Positions 1-11,531 of a DNA stretch of 64,000 nucleotides are shown in pieces (position 1 is the first letter of the stretch; the number at the start of each line of letters is the position of its first letter). The stretch spans positions 6,188,411 to 6,252,410 of the forward strand of contig OX421509.1 in NCBI GenBank assembly GCA_949126835.1, written 5' to 3'. The translations under genes and the position numbers were made by a program. The notes beneath the pieces were generated by a model that did no database searches, was not told the origin of the DNA, and saw only the letters and a program-made list of their open reading frames with translations. The stretch is from Anisus vortex (taxonomy: Eukaryota > Mollusca > Gastropoda > Planorbidae).

Positions 1-546
1 GGCACAAATTCAGTATTTGTATTCCAACATTTCCTTTCTTGTAAATTATGGTAGTAGATAAATCTTATAGTAATGTATACAACACAATAGGATAGTAACT
101 TGACAAAGAAGCTTCAGTGTAACTGTTGTTGATAGTTTATTTCAGGTGGTATGTTCAATATATACAATATATCTATTATGTACAGTTAGAATAAAATAGT
201 GCAAACACAAACGTTCTCAAAAGAACATATTTTGAAACTCTCTGTCTTTCAGACAAAACAAATCATTAAATACTATCCGAGTGGTGCAAGGGACAGACCC
301 ACTACCAGTAGGGGTGAAAATCATGGTAACATTACAAAACTCATAACAAAACGATATGAACTTCCCCTATTAAATAATGAGTCGTTCCCAGACTCTGAGA
401 ATTTGAGATCAACACAGAATCCCAGCATTACCTAGAACATTTCGTTTTCCTACTAAACGTCCTAATATCGCGTGTAGTAAGAAAAGAGAGAGAGAGGAGA
501 ATAAACATTGCGTGTTCCAATTCTTGGAAAAACAATATACATGACA
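1..546 (-). mobile_element. Partial LTR of the Gmr1-like LTR retrotransposon (cut by window edge)
   Basis: This stretch is the reverse complement of the first ~546 bp of the 675-bp LTR seen at 33,232-33,906 and 39,491-40,165. I saw about two differences by eye. Its outer end is at 546, where TGTCATG reads leftwards. Flanking host sequence resumes at 547 and matches unit B at about 18,062, which lacks an LTR there. The rest of the LTR, and possibly a whole minus-strand element, lies before the window, so solo LTR or complete element cannot be decided. Short open frames inside it are not genes. Confidence 0.9.
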
Positions 547-760
547 CTCTATACAAATCATTCAACAAAGAGATCGTAGGAAGGGTCTGTAGACGTTCGG
601 AAAGTCTATACACATATTAGAAATAAGTTATTTGTTTATTAGTTTGCGATATATTTCCATTTATTACCACAGTGAGTATTGTTCTCATTCGGACGGAAAC
701 CTTCTGAGTGGGAAGGTTCTAAACGTTTGATTATATTTATTCATCAAATTATATAATTAT

Positions 761-966
<206 letters not shown>

Positions 967-977
967 ATCATTTTTAG

Positions 978-1178
978 GGCGATCGTCCCACCTTTATACA
1001 GTTAAGTCCTTGGAGAAATCGGCCATACTACGATACATGGCTAACAATACGTACTTACCCTGGGTGGGTCTGAATGCTATGAATAAAAAAGGCACTTATA
1101 TATGGGAGGACGACAACACTGTATGTGACAGCAACTGCTTTGAGCAAATAAATGCATATTTTGGGAATAAAAGTACAG
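978..1178 (+). CDS. C-type lectin exon 4, copy A (central CTLD)
   Basis: An internal exon of 201 bp, bounded by a TTTTTAG acceptor and a GTAAAT donor. Read in phase after two leading bases it gives a CTLD core: HLYTVKS near the start, the WVGL motif in the middle, then a YIWEDD segment and two cysteines. It ends one base into a codon, as do all exons of the complete gene at 47-59 kb. The first 154 bp are identical to copy B. The final ~45 bp differ from B by six replacement changes and a 6-bp length difference. Partner exons 1-3 are not in the window and would lie upstream. The translation carries no frameshift or stop. Role by family: the central strand and loop region of a secreted lectin domain. 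Canonical EPN or QPD calcium/sugar motifs are not seen. Confidence 0.85.
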
Positions 1179-4070
1179 GTAAATATAATTTAATCACTTC
1201 TTTCTTTATTTTTATTTAAATTTTCAAAGTATATGATATCATCAATAAGCTGTAAAAATGTTCATACTGGTTGGAATAGTTTGGGGAAATCGGGAATGTT
1301 CGGTAAAGTTTGAAAATAAAGACCACGATTTGGGAAAATGTTTGTAAGTGCTAAAACTGAACGAAACTACATCAACACATTATTTTTTTATAAAATAACT
1401 TTTTAGTTAAGCAGACGATAATAAATATGATAGTTATATAAAGGATATCTTAAGTTCATTTTTTTTTCCAAAAATATTTCGATAAGTAATTAAAAAAAAC
1501 AACATCAAAACATTTTTAGTATTATTTAGTTTCACTTCCGGTTTAGACTACCAGATATTAAGATATTTTACACATAAAAGAAAGTCGTATCAAATGTAGT
1601 TAGGTACTGGGTAGACTCCGAACCCGGGGAAAAAATCCAAGACTTCACCAAGACTCGTAACCAGGACCTTTGATAAGCCAGTGAAAGGTAAATACCGATC
1701 TATAAATTGGTCTATGAAATCTGTCCAAACTTTGTGCAAAGTTTGGGAATTTAAACATGACTTTACGAAACATAAATTTATACATTGTACAATAATTAAA
1801 TTGATACTAATCGTTCATAAGAATTTCAGTAGTAATGGTAGAAATATTTCATAGGCCAAGGTCGTTTGTTTTTCCCAGTTATTAAGGTCGACGGTTTCTC
1901 CAAGTTACACGCTCGGACAACATGGTCGACTTCAATGCTAGTGGTAGTATTCGGATACTCCCTCGCACGCTAATATTTTATTATATATTCTCTGTTTACA
2001 ACAGCCATGATGCAATGTATTTTCTTGTGTTCGGTTATAGTATCGTATCGACCCAGATTATAGACCCTTGCGAATCAGTAGAAAAGTCCCATGAGTTCTT
2101 TGGCAGCTGTCGTCGAGTAAACATGTTAGCTTGTTCTCTGAGCTAAAATTCGTACAAATTTATACTATAAAAAATTAAATATTGTTTTACCAGTAATTTC
2201 AATACTATTCATAACCTATTGAATATATTTCTGATTGATTCCATGGACATGTGCTATTCTTAACCACTTGTGTAAATTTCATTCGGACTGTTAAAAAAGG
2301 ATTCTGTGATTAAACTAATAATTCGTTTTTATTTTACAAAAACTCGATTTATATCAGTTTCTTCACGTTCCAGTATTGTGTCTGTATTATTTATACCGCA
2401 ATAGTAATTGCCAACACTACACAATAACAACACGATGCTTGCTGTGTATTTGAGCCAACATAAATATACACCTGAAGAAATCTAATAAAACTTAATCAAT
2501 GTTATAAAGATTACCAGGGAATATTTTGAATCAGGACCAACCTAGACTAGGCCTACACTAAACTAATATCAAAATGAACTAATAATGATACTACCAATTG
2601 AAACAATAAGTGTAATAACAACAAGACAACATAATAAATAAGTATTTCATCAACTTAATAGTGGCTCTAGCCGTCTAGCCATATAAATTATACAGTCTAC
2701 AATTCGGTACTCATTATTCTACAGTCATCTACAACTTAATAATTATCTACAAATGGCAATAAAAGCTGGCTTGTCATTTAACATTGTTATTGAATTAATA
2801 CTTGAAAAGCATATCAAGCGACTTGACCAGTGAGATAATAAACTTATCTATTGCGGCATATATGACAGTACATAGATGACCACTGATATAACGCCTTTGT
2901 AATAAGAATTGATAACTCAACTTGAGGATTTCTTATGAAGAAAAGGGCTGGCGTAATAATAATATATATATATATGCTAAATTCTCCGTCGTTTCCTGAG
3001 GCAAAATTTGTCAGGTCTGTATAAGATACAGAAAAAAAAAATTAGTCTACAATAAAACAGAAATCTATAAATCCTAATAATTAAAAAACAATATAATAAT
3101 ATTACTGTAGACATTTAGGAAAGTAATTTAACATATAATCTTATAATATTATAATCGGGTTAAAATAGGTAGGCCTAAGTCTTTTTATTAAACAAAAAAC
3201 TAAATTGCCTGGTGCTGTTTATGGATTTACAACATTAAAAAAAAAAAGTAATATTTATTGAAATTATTTTTTTTTAGAAAAATCTAAATGTATAGACTAT
3301 AGACTAAACTGGAGAATGGATCCTGTGTCGACTGCATGGCATTCCGATGCGTTATCCACTAAGCTTGCAAGGGCACATGTGTTAAGTCAAACTAAAAAAA
3401 ATAAATAATAATAAGGTCACGTGACAATTTGACACAGACAGAGCTTAATAGCTATAAAGATAGATACAAGATAAATTTTCCTACGTCGACAGGGAAAAAA
3501 TTATAGGCCTTTATAAGCTACAGATAAACATTTCATAAACTACAAAAAACAGAAAGCTATTTATCTAATAATTTTAAAATATAATTTTTATTTACTGAAA
3601 ACATTTACGAAAATGATTTAAAATAATTTTTACAATTAAAATTTTAATAATCAGGTTAAAATAGGCAAATCTTTTTATCTAACAAAAAGCTAAATTGCCT
3701 GGCGTTGCTCGAAGAAAAAGTACAGGCTTCGGCCTTGAGCTACAGAAAAAACATTTTTTAACTACAAGGAACAAAAATCTATAGGTAGGCCTAATAACGT
3801 TAAAAATATAACTATTATTTATTTAATGAAAACATTTAAGAAATATTTTTTTAAATATTGTAATTGGGTTAAAAAAAAGCATATATATTTATTAAAATTT
3901 ATTTAACAATAAGTTAGGACTACCCCTGTGGATGTCTGATTGGATGAGAATCAAACATCCGTCTTCCACGTGCGTCTAAAATATAATTATTCGATTTTAA
4001 TTAATGAAAAACTAATTAGAGAAGCTTTTAAGTCCTTAAATTCTTTACAATATTAAAAAATATTTAAGCC
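1179..4070 (+). other. Intron 4 of copy A, proximal part: non-coding, diverged ~240-bp tandem repeats
   Basis: AT-rich sequence shared with B (18,803-21,710). A SINE-like remnant lies around 1,612-1,690. From ~2,975 to 4,070 four to five diverged blocks of about 240 bp follow each other. Each contains a GGTTAAAATAGG-like stretch, a run ending near CTAAATTGCCTGG, and the wording TACAG...AACATTT. A 74-residue open frame at 1,922-2,146 is broken in B by a 7-bp insertion, so it is not a gene. Confidence 0.6.
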
Positions 4071-4844
4071 GCCCGTGAATCTAACCAGCCACCTAGTGAC
4101 GCCGTTTATGAACTCACATAGCCTAAGTGAAACCTTTCATGAATTCACCCAGCATCTAGTAAAAAGTACATAAATCTCCCCAGCTCATAGTGAAGCCGTA
4201 CATGAATCTACCCAGCCACTATTTAAGCCGTACATGAATCTACCCAGCCACTATTTAAGCAATACATGAATCTACCCAGTCACTTTGTAAGCAGTACATG
4301 AATCTACCCAGCCACTATTTAAGCCGTACATGAATCTACCCAGCCACTATTTAAGCAGTACATGAATCTACCCAGCCACTTTGTAAGCAGTACATGAATC
4401 TACCCAGCCACCTTTTAAGCCGTACCTTTATCTACTCAGCCACTAATTGAGCCGTACATGAATCTACCCAGCCACTAATTAAGCCGTACATGAATCTACC
4501 CAGCCACTATTTAAGCCGTACATGAATCTACCCAGCCACTATTTAAGCAGTACATGAATCTACCCAGCCACTTTGTAAGCAGTACATGAATCTACCCAGA
4601 CTCTTTTTAAGCAGTACATGAATCTACCCAGCCACTATTTAAGCAGTACATGAATCTACCCAGCCACTTTGTAAGCAGTACATGAATCTACCCAGCCACC
4701 TTTTAAGCCGTACCTTTATCTACTCAGCCACTAATTGAGCCGTACATGAATCTACCCAGCCACTATTTAAGCCGTACATGAATCTACCCAGCCACTATTT
4801 AAGCCGTACATGAATCTACCCAGCCACTATTTAAGCCGTACATG
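4070..4844. repeat. 32-bp minisatellite, left part (unit A)
   Basis: Tandem units of about 32 bp built on AAGCCGTACATGAATCTACC plus CAGCCACTATTT. Unit variants recur in blocks: the variant with 'TACCTTTATCTACTCAGCC' appears near 4,420 and again near 4,705, pointing to a higher-order period of nine units. The array is interrupted by the hAT element and resumes at 8,489. Confidence 0.93.
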
Positions 4845-5049
4845 CAGGCCTGGATTAACCATTAGGCTAACAAGGCACGTGCCCAGGGCACCAAGCGTTA
4901 GGGGGGCACCACAATGCCTCAAGAAAAATGTGTAGGCATATTGTAAAAGCTAAGAGCAGAAAATTAACGAATCATTTAGTTTCAGTTAAGCATCAGGTGG
5001 AAAAGGATTTTACTGACACCATCAATCCTCTTGATAAGTCTACTATAGG

Positions 5050-5318
5050 CAGAGGCGTATTTAGGCATGTTCCACATGTTCCTATGGAACAGGGGTCCCA
5101 CACAAAAGGGGCCCTCAAGCATTCTAAAATAAACAATTTAGTCTTTTCTTTCGGCAATTAGAACAGTGCTGTTGTTGAAGCACACAATGAATAAATACTG
5201 TGAATGGAAAATCACATTTGAATGTCAAGTTACACTGGCGGGGTCGAGTCCACGAGGGGGCTCCCACATAAATTTGGCCCTTGGGAACAGGGCTCCCACA
5301 ATCCTAAATACGGCCCTG
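5050..5318. mobile_element. Non-autonomous hAT MITE (269 bp) nested in the hAT element
   Basis: The termini are CAGAGGCGTATTTAGG and, inverted, CAGGGCCGTATTTAGG. They are flanked by near-identical 8-mers ACTATAGG and ACTATATA. A second copy in reverse orientation lies at 33,000-40,201, where an LTR retrotransposon has split it. Confidence 0.85.
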
Positions 5319-7324
5319 ACTATATACTGTTCTGCAAATTCAGACACTGCATTAGTGCTTGAAAATGAAATTTGTTGTGACTCATTTCAGTCTGGCTGAA
5401 GATGATGATGAAGATGATAAAGATGAAGATGATAAAATAAATCAAGCAGTAGATCCAGGATTGTGGATTGACGTCTTCGTTGATGATGTGGCTTACTGGG
5501 CTGACTGAGGGCCCACTAACTGTTAGCATCATTATGGTTACTTTGATAAATCTTGCCGTATTTATGCTGGAGGAAAAATAACACGATATTGTTCTCAAAA
5601 ACTCTTCTATGGCACAAAAGCAAATGTTGAGCAGTACAGGAGAGAATGGTTATTGTATTCACCATCAACGGGATCTGTGTCCTGCTTTGTTTGTAAACTT
5701 TTTGCATCTAAAGGTTCCACAAGTTTAGCTGATAAAAATGGGTTCAGTGACTGGAACAATAACATTCAAGTTGATAATCATGAACAAAGTCTACTCATAA
5801 AGACTGCATGTTATATACATAGCTCGCCAACAAGGCTCAGGTCTACTACAAAAGCTAGAAGAGCAAATAAATGAAGAGTACAGTTACTGGGAACATGTTT
5901 TGAGGCGAGCAGTAGCGGTTATTTGTACTATAGCTGAGCTTGTTCTGGCTTTTAGAGGGACAAATGAAATATGTGGATGTTTACAAAATGGAAACTATCT
6001 AGAGTTGCTGGAGTTGATCAGTCAGTTTGATCCAATTTTTTTTCATCACATATTGCGAAATATGGAATTTCTGGAAAAAGAAATCCTTCTTATTTATCCA
6101 AAACTATATGTGAAGAACTGATTGAATTTATGTCCCTAATAGTCCATGAAATAATTGTAGATGAAGTAAGGGCTTCCAGTTATTTCAGATTGTCAGTAGA
6201 CTCAGCACCCGATATTTCACATATAGATCAGTTAAGCGTTTTTCTTTGATATGTGGTAGATGGAGCGCTTTTTTACTTTCTTGGACCTGCAAAGTCACAC
6301 CAGTGAAGGTATGATTAAGCAAGTGTTGCAGTTGTTACGTGAAGTTTGCAATATTGATTTTGCGAAATGCAGAGTCAGTCCTACGATAACACAGCTAATA
6401 TGTCTGTGTGCTACAAGGGCATGCAGAAAAAAATTCTAGAGGAAAATGAGTTTCCTTTATACATACCCAGTGCTACCCATTCATTAAATCTGGTAGGCAG
6501 AAGTGCCGTTGACTCTTGTTTCATAGTGTGCAACTGATCTATACTTTTTTCTCAACTTCAACCAACAGATGGAAGATTCTGAAAGAATGCCTTGTGAATG
6601 AACGCTGGTAAAGTCTCTTTCCGATACCAGATAGGAAGCACGTGCTGTTGCAACTGAAACTATTCTAAAGTTTCATCCTCGTATTATAAGCTTAGAAGCA
6701 TTAGAATGTGTACAAGAAGACCAGTCACAGAAGGAGGATACCAGAAGAGCAGCAGAAAACATTGAAAAGAAGATGCAAGAATTAGAATTTGCTCTCATGC
6801 TTATTTTTTGTTACAACATTTTCACAGGGTCAGTCAAGCTCTACAAAATGAGCACGTGAACTTGAAAACATCTGCAGATTTGTATTCTTCACTAGCAGAT
6901 CACTTGCATAAATCTAGGAATGAATTTGAAGAAGCTGCAAAAGAAATAACACCAGGTGTGGATTATAAGTCAACTTTGGCCCGTAATCGTAAAAGAAAGA
7001 CGGTGATGCCCATGAGGTATCTCTGAATGCCAGAGACAAATTTCGTATATCTATCTGCTTTCTACGCCATTGTTGACAAACTTGAGACAGAGATGAGTAG
7101 ACGAGGACAGGCATACAATGATATAGCAGTTCGATTTTCTTGTTTGGTCGATGTATCACAAACATCTCAGTGTTGTGAAGGACTAATAAATGCTTGTCCT
7201 GAAGATCTGAACAATAATTTATATTAAACTAAACTACGACATTTCCACTCATATATTCGCCACAAGTTTGGTGCATCAAAATCTGAAAACAACACGTTCA
7301 ATTGTGCCGAATTATACAACCCAA

Positions 7325-7592
7325 AATCAACCCGTTGCAAAGCTCAGATAAACATAAAGACAAAAACACTTTCTTTATCCCTTATGTGAGAACAAATGCA
7401 TTTAAGTACTCTTTTTTTCCCGAGTGGCATTCGGGTATGGAATGTGTTGCCTGAACAAACCAGGAAAACCAGTAAATTAACATCATTTAAAACATTAATA
7501 AGAATGCAAGACTAGACTCGGACCACAGATGAGCGTAGGACACAATTATCTTCTTTATAGAAGGAGCGTCTGTAATGTATAAGATAAGATAC
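7325..7592 (+). mobile_element. 5'-truncated LINE 3' end with TAAGA tail
   Basis: The stretch matches, on the other strand, the 3' part of the LINE at 16,085-17,935. Recognisable residues are AFKYSFFPSGI..WN.LPEQTRKTS, then SFKTLIRMQD and a stop. The 3' UTR ends in a short TAAGATAAGATA tail. It interrupts the hAT transposase, whose dimerisation region continues right after it. Confidence 0.88.
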
Positions 7593-7784
7593 GGTAATAG
7601 TATAGTTAGAGACAACATCGAGTGTGCTTTTCCAAATGTAGAAATCGCCTTGCGCATATCTTTAACATTCATGGTTACGAACTGTTCAACTGACGCTCTT
7701 TTTCTCAGTTGAAACGTAGGCCTACACAAAATCCAAGTAGATCGACAATGAAACAAGAAAGGCTTGATTCCTTATCTCTGCTGA

Positions 7785-8098
7785 CAGGACCAGCTCTAGG
7801 GTTTTTGACGCCATAGGCGGAAACAAATTCTGCGCCCTCGTTAAAGTGCATTCGGCGGGAAGAAACTTAGAAGGCATAGTGTCATACTTTCCTATTTTCT
7901 AAGACAACTTAAATAAAATACCATTCGCCTTTCACTACCTAGATCTAGTAATTCGTCTGCCTATGCTAGTACTAAACTTTAATTTAGTTTATTTTTTTAA
8001 ATCCACAAATTAAAAACAACATCCTCAATTATGCCCCCCCCCCCCATTTTGCGCCTTGGGCGACCGCCTAGGTTGCCTATATGGGTAAGGCGGCACTG
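7785..8098. mobile_element. Second hAT MITE (314 bp) with perfect 8-bp target duplication
   Basis: It is flanked by TCTGCTGA at 7,777-7,784 and 8,099-8,106. Termini are CAGGACCAGCTCTAGG and, inverted, CAGTGCCGCCTTACCC. No open frame. It lies in the 3' part of the hAT transposase remnant. Confidence 0.9.
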
Positions 8099-8488
8099 TC
8101 TGCTGATGATTGGGGCAGATTTGTTGCGCAAAATTAACTTTGATTATGTACTCAAAAACTTTGCCAGATCTTAATCTCGAGAAAAGAACTTTAAAATGTA
8201 AATGTGTGATATCTCTGACTTTCTCATCTATTAAAAAAGTTACAGTATTTTTTTGCATTATTATTACAAAATTAATAAACAATTAATTTTAATACAGAAA
8301 TACCTTTTTGTAGGTTTTATATGAGTGATAGTAGTACAAACATGTGGTAACAACTGTTTCTCTTTGTTAGTTTTTTTTGCATAATATTGAACATACCAGC
8401 GGTCAGCGCAGGATCGGAGGCCCGGGGCAGAAGAGGGCACCCATGTGGGTTTGTGCCTAGGGCACCAAGATAGCTTAATCCGGCCCTG

Positions 8489-8950
8489 CGTACATGAATA
8501 TACCCAACCACTATTTGAGCCGTACATGAATCTACCCAGCCACTATTTGAGCCGTACATGAATCTACCCAGCCACTTTTTAAGCCGTACATAAATCTACC
8601 CAGCCACTGTTTAAGCCGTACATAAATCTACCTAGATCATAGTGAAGGCGTACATAAATCTAGCCAGCCACTATTTAAGCCATACATAAATATACTCGGC
8701 CACTTTTTAAGCCATACATAAATATACCCAACCACTTTTTAAGCCGTATATAAATATACCTAGCCACTTTTTAAGCCGTACAAAAATATTTCCAGCCACT
8801 ATTTAAGCCGTACATGAATCTCCCCAGCCCATATTTAAGCTGTACATGAATATTTCCAGCCACTATTTAAGCCAAACATGAATCACCCCAGCAGCTATTT
8901 AAGCCGTACATAAATACACCCAGCTACTATTTAATCCGTTTATGAGCCTC
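8489..8950. repeat. 32-bp minisatellite, right part (unit A)
   Basis: Continuation of the array split by the hAT insertion. Units are more diverged here (CATAAATATACCCAACCAC and similar) and the array stops about 175 bp before exon 5. Confidence 0.9.
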
Positions 8951-9126
8951 TAGACACAGCCCTATCATAACGTTTAGTTTATTTTGTACTATACGTAAAG
9001 ACAACAATAAACTAAAACAAAAGCTGCAACTTAACATTGTTATTTCTTAATTTTATTATCTGTGTAGGCGTCTATTTTTAAATGTAAAAACAGAAATAAA
9101 TATATCTTTTAAATTTTACATTTCAG

Positions 9127-9239
9127 GTGTCTTTGCTGGTGAAGGAGAATGTTTCCACTATATATCAAACAGTTTAGCCACGACCACTTGCTTAGGCCCA
9201 TTTGGATTTCGTTACCTCTGTGAAAAAAACAGTCTCTAG
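9127..9239 (+). CDS. C-type lectin exon 5, copy A (CTLD C-terminus and stop)
   Basis: A 113-bp terminal exon after the acceptor TTTACATTTCAG. In phase with exon 4 (one base carried over) it encodes the last third of a CTLD: GEGECFHY, a middle cysteine in TTTCLG, and the closing RYLCEKNSL with a TAG stop at 9,237-9,239. The cysteine spacing fits the conserved C-terminal pair of the fold. It matches exon 5 of the complete gene (59,148-59,263) in length and ending (CEK.SL) but differs at many internal positions. Intron 4 in this copy is about 7.9 kb because of the hAT insertion and minisatellite. Confidence 0.85.
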
Positions 9240-9276
9240 CTCTTTTTTAGTATAGTTTTTCTTACATGTTTGTTAT

Positions 9277-9577
9277 AATATCAAAGACTATAATAAGTTG
9301 GACCGCTTGCTTTAATATTTCTGCTAATTGATAACTCGAATGACTTCTTTACGAAATTTCCGATTCCCTTTTGTATTTCCATTACCGTTTTATTCAGACG
9401 CTATGATTTTCTCAATGGAAAATTAAAATTAAAATCGAGAGTTGTATACGGTGGAAACCTTTAGGTAGCCGTGGGAGACATTTAAGACAGCGTTATTCGC
9501 TGCGCACGGAAAAAAGAACATAAAAGTTCTAAAAATAGAGCAAGCGGTCCATATTATTATAGTCTATGATAATATCT
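9277..9577. mobile_element. Foldback (MITE-like) element just after the lectin stop, unit A
   Basis: The left arm ATATCAAAGACTATAATAAG..GGACCGCTTGCT is matched, inverted, by AGCAAGCGGTCC..TTATTATAGTCTATGATAATAT about 230 bp further on. It starts ~38 bp after the stop codon and is present at the same place in B (24,459-24,742) and C (59,298-59,615), so it predates the duplications and probably lies in the 3' UTR. No coding content. Confidence 0.8.
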
Positions 9578-9761
9578 ACTTAAATCTAAGAATAATATTT
9601 TAAGTCAGTAAATTGAGTAATTGTCAGTTATCTGATAATTACAATTTATTTACTACATATCAATTGTTATCCTCTATCTTCTAATATATCTTCTAATTAT
9701 CAGTTCTCTACTAGATATATGTGTCAGGTTTTTTTTTAAATGTAAATTATCTGTTAATATC

Positions 9762-10350
9762 ACATATACTCAGACCCTAGTGAAGCCGTACAATATTTTC
9801 CCCAACGCCTAGTGAAGCCAAACATGAATCTACCCAGCCACTCTTGAAGCGGTACATGAATTTCTCCAGCCCCTAGTGCAGCCGTACATGAAATTCCCCA
9901 GTCCCTAGTGAAGCCGTACATGAATCTACCCAGCCACTCTTGAAGCGGTACATGCTTTTCCCTAGCCCCTAGTGAAGCCGTACATGCATTTCCCCAGCCC
10001 CTAGTGAAAAAGTAAAAAAGGTAAGTACCCGTCGGACCGAATTGATCCACAGGGCCGATGAAGCAGCGCTCACCGGTTTCTGTGGCCACGGCATACTAAG
10101 TGATTGTGTGGCCAGCACTATGCACAGCCGCCTTTACTTTACCCCAACTAAGGTCAGGTACTCATCAGAGCTGGTTAGACTCAGGGACACCCTCCAGACC
10201 CGGGAAAAATCCTAGCCTGCACCAGGATTCGAACCCGAGACCTTCGGCTCGCCAGTCTAACTACCGTGTCCCCAGCCCCTAGTGAAGCCGTACATGCATT
10301 TTCCCAGTCTCTAGTGAAGCCGTACATGCATTTTCCCAGCCTCGAATTTT
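9762..10350. repeat. Second minisatellite block 3' of exon 5 (unit A), interrupted by a SINE
   Basis: Units of the same ~32-bp family, with consensus CCCCAGCCCCTAGTGAAGCC plus GTACATGAATTT. The block is split by the SINE at 10,015-10,274. Confidence 0.88.
10015..10274 (-). mobile_element. tRNA-derived SINE (minus strand)
   Basis: Read on the minus strand it starts with a tRNA-like head: GGACACGGTAG at the 5' end and an A/B-box-bearing part ending GGTTCGAATCCTGG. A body containing CAGCTCTGATGAGTACCTGACC follows, then CACACAATCACTTAGTATGC and a final GGTACTTACC. The family recurs at 25,264/30,551 (split), 32,125, 41,024, 44,340, 60,895, 62,329 and as fragments elsewhere. The tRNA head resembles a Leu/Ser-type start but is not a tRNA gene. 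Confidence 0.88.
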
Positions 10351-10354
10351 CTTT

Positions 10355-10790
10355 TTCATTACTTATTTGCTACATTTAAATAATTCTCTTTATGTCGGTT
10401 ATCTACTAAATGTGAATTATCTATTTTATTCCATTTTTAAAACGAATATCAGTTATGTTCAAATGTCAATTATCTGCCTAATGTCAATTTAAAGTCATTA
10501 GTGAAATGTCAATTTCGATTAATTTTTATTAATAACCATTAACTTCTAAATACCAGATATCTCAATTATCAAATAAATGCTAGTTGTCTACTAAAAATGT
10601 CTGTTATCTACTGAATGTCATTTATCTTCTTAATGTCAGTTTAATAAATTTCATTTACCCTCTAAATATCATTTAAAAAGTGATTTCCATTTATCTATTT
10701 AATATCAGTAATCTACTAAATGTTAGTAATATACTACCTGTTTGAAGCCTACTAAATGTCATTATGAGTTGTTAAGAATAAGTTATATAT
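10355..10790. repeat. Degenerate AT-rich tandem repeat, ~18-nt motif (unit A)
   Basis: Irregular recurrence of TTATCTACTAAATGTCAG-like words at roughly 17-22 nt spacing. The same tract occurs in B (30,785-31,540) and C (59,990-60,850). Confidence 0.75.
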
Positions 10791-10799
10791 TTTCCCAAT

Positions 10800-11530
10800 G
10801 TGGGAAGGGTACTGCGTGATATCGTTGTCACACCATGCTTGGAGATTTACGGTTTCTAGAATCTAACAAGTACTCAAAGGTCTCCAACATCCCCGTTAAG
10901 TTGTTTCACGTAGGTTCGTAAGGACGAATATAAACTAACCATTTGTAAGACCCCATGGTTTCGAGACCAGGCTTGGGCTGTTCTATAATAAGAGTCGTAT
11001 AGGCCAGTCACATCTATTTTAACTATCATTCTGTTTTACATGTTGTTACAAAAAGTCCTTTTCATAATTAATAATAACTGCGAAGATATTTTAAAATGTC
11101 GATTAATAATTGTTGTGCGGTAGAGAGTTATTAGTTGATCAATGAATACCTCCCTTGTTAGTACTAAATACTGAAAGATCCCTCTAAACATGGCGTCTCA
11201 TAGCGTCTCTTTTATTAACGTTTTTTGATATTAATTTCATCGATTACTAAAATGATAATGAATATTTTCTATTAAACTTCAATTGCATCACGCAGAGTTT
11301 TTGTCTCTTGGAGTGGATACGAATATGAAATAGATTCGATTAAACGCCCAAACTGACTTGCTATAAAAGACAACGTTCTTTTTTCCCTTGTTTAGTTGCT
11401 AAAGAAAGATATGCTAATATACTCTGATGTTAACTGAATACTACAATGCTTTATTCATACAGATTATTGTGTTTTTCTAATATCATTCTAATGGATAATA
11501 TCTTTGAAAATACTATGTGTATTCATACTT
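10800..11530 (+). other. End of duplication unit A and unassigned AT-rich sequence
   Basis: 10,800-11,050 matches 31,545-31,790 of unit B (GGGAAGGGTACTGCGTGATA). After that I see no gene and no recognisable repeat up to the TA-flanked element. Confidence 0.5.
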
Positions 11531-11531
11531 A

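Larger units (their letters stand above)
5580..8260 (+). pseudogene. Decayed hAT transposase (TTF zinc finger ... hATC dimerisation)
   Basis: Pieces in several frames line up in the order of ZMYM1-like or TTF-finger hAT transposases. A zinc-finger region (SPSTGSVSCFVCKLF at ~5,655-5,705, then FSDWNN) is followed by YWEHVLRRAVAV and AFRGTNEICG (~5,870-5,975). Next come a SYDNTANMSVCYKGMQKKI segment (~6,375-6,440) and HSLNLVGRSAVDSC (~6,480-6,520). A FYAIVDKLETEMSRRGQAYN segment follows at ~7,060-7,125, and a C-terminal dimerisation-like region at ~7,600-7,785. Residual tail wording (FDYVLKNFA) resumes after the second MITE at ~8,140. Stops and frameshifts are frequent and two insertions cut the reading frame, so no functional transposase is encoded. 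Confidence 0.85.
4845..8488 (+). mobile_element. hAT-superfamily DNA transposon with ZMYM/TTF-type transposase remnant
   Basis: Ends are inverted repeats: the left begins CAGGCCTGGATTAA and the right, read backwards, CAGGGCCGGATTAA. It is flanked by a perfect 8-bp duplication CGTACATG (4,837-4,844 and 8,489-8,496), the size expected for hAT. It split a 32-bp minisatellite, and the target is one of the repeat units. The element is about 3.6 kb and contains three later insertions: a hAT MITE (5,050-5,318), a LINE 3' end (~7,325-7,592) and a second MITE (7,785-8,098). Unit B lacks it. Confidence 0.93.

Noticed and set aside
199..435. 78-codon frame repeated three times in the window (also 33,343-33,579 and 39,602-39,838)
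   Set aside because: It lies inside the LTR in antisense to the element and is conserved only because the LTRs are recent copies.
1922..2146. 74-codon frame conserved between units A and B
   Set aside because: Unit B has a 7-bp insertion that breaks the frame while the flanks stay equally similar, so no coding constraint.
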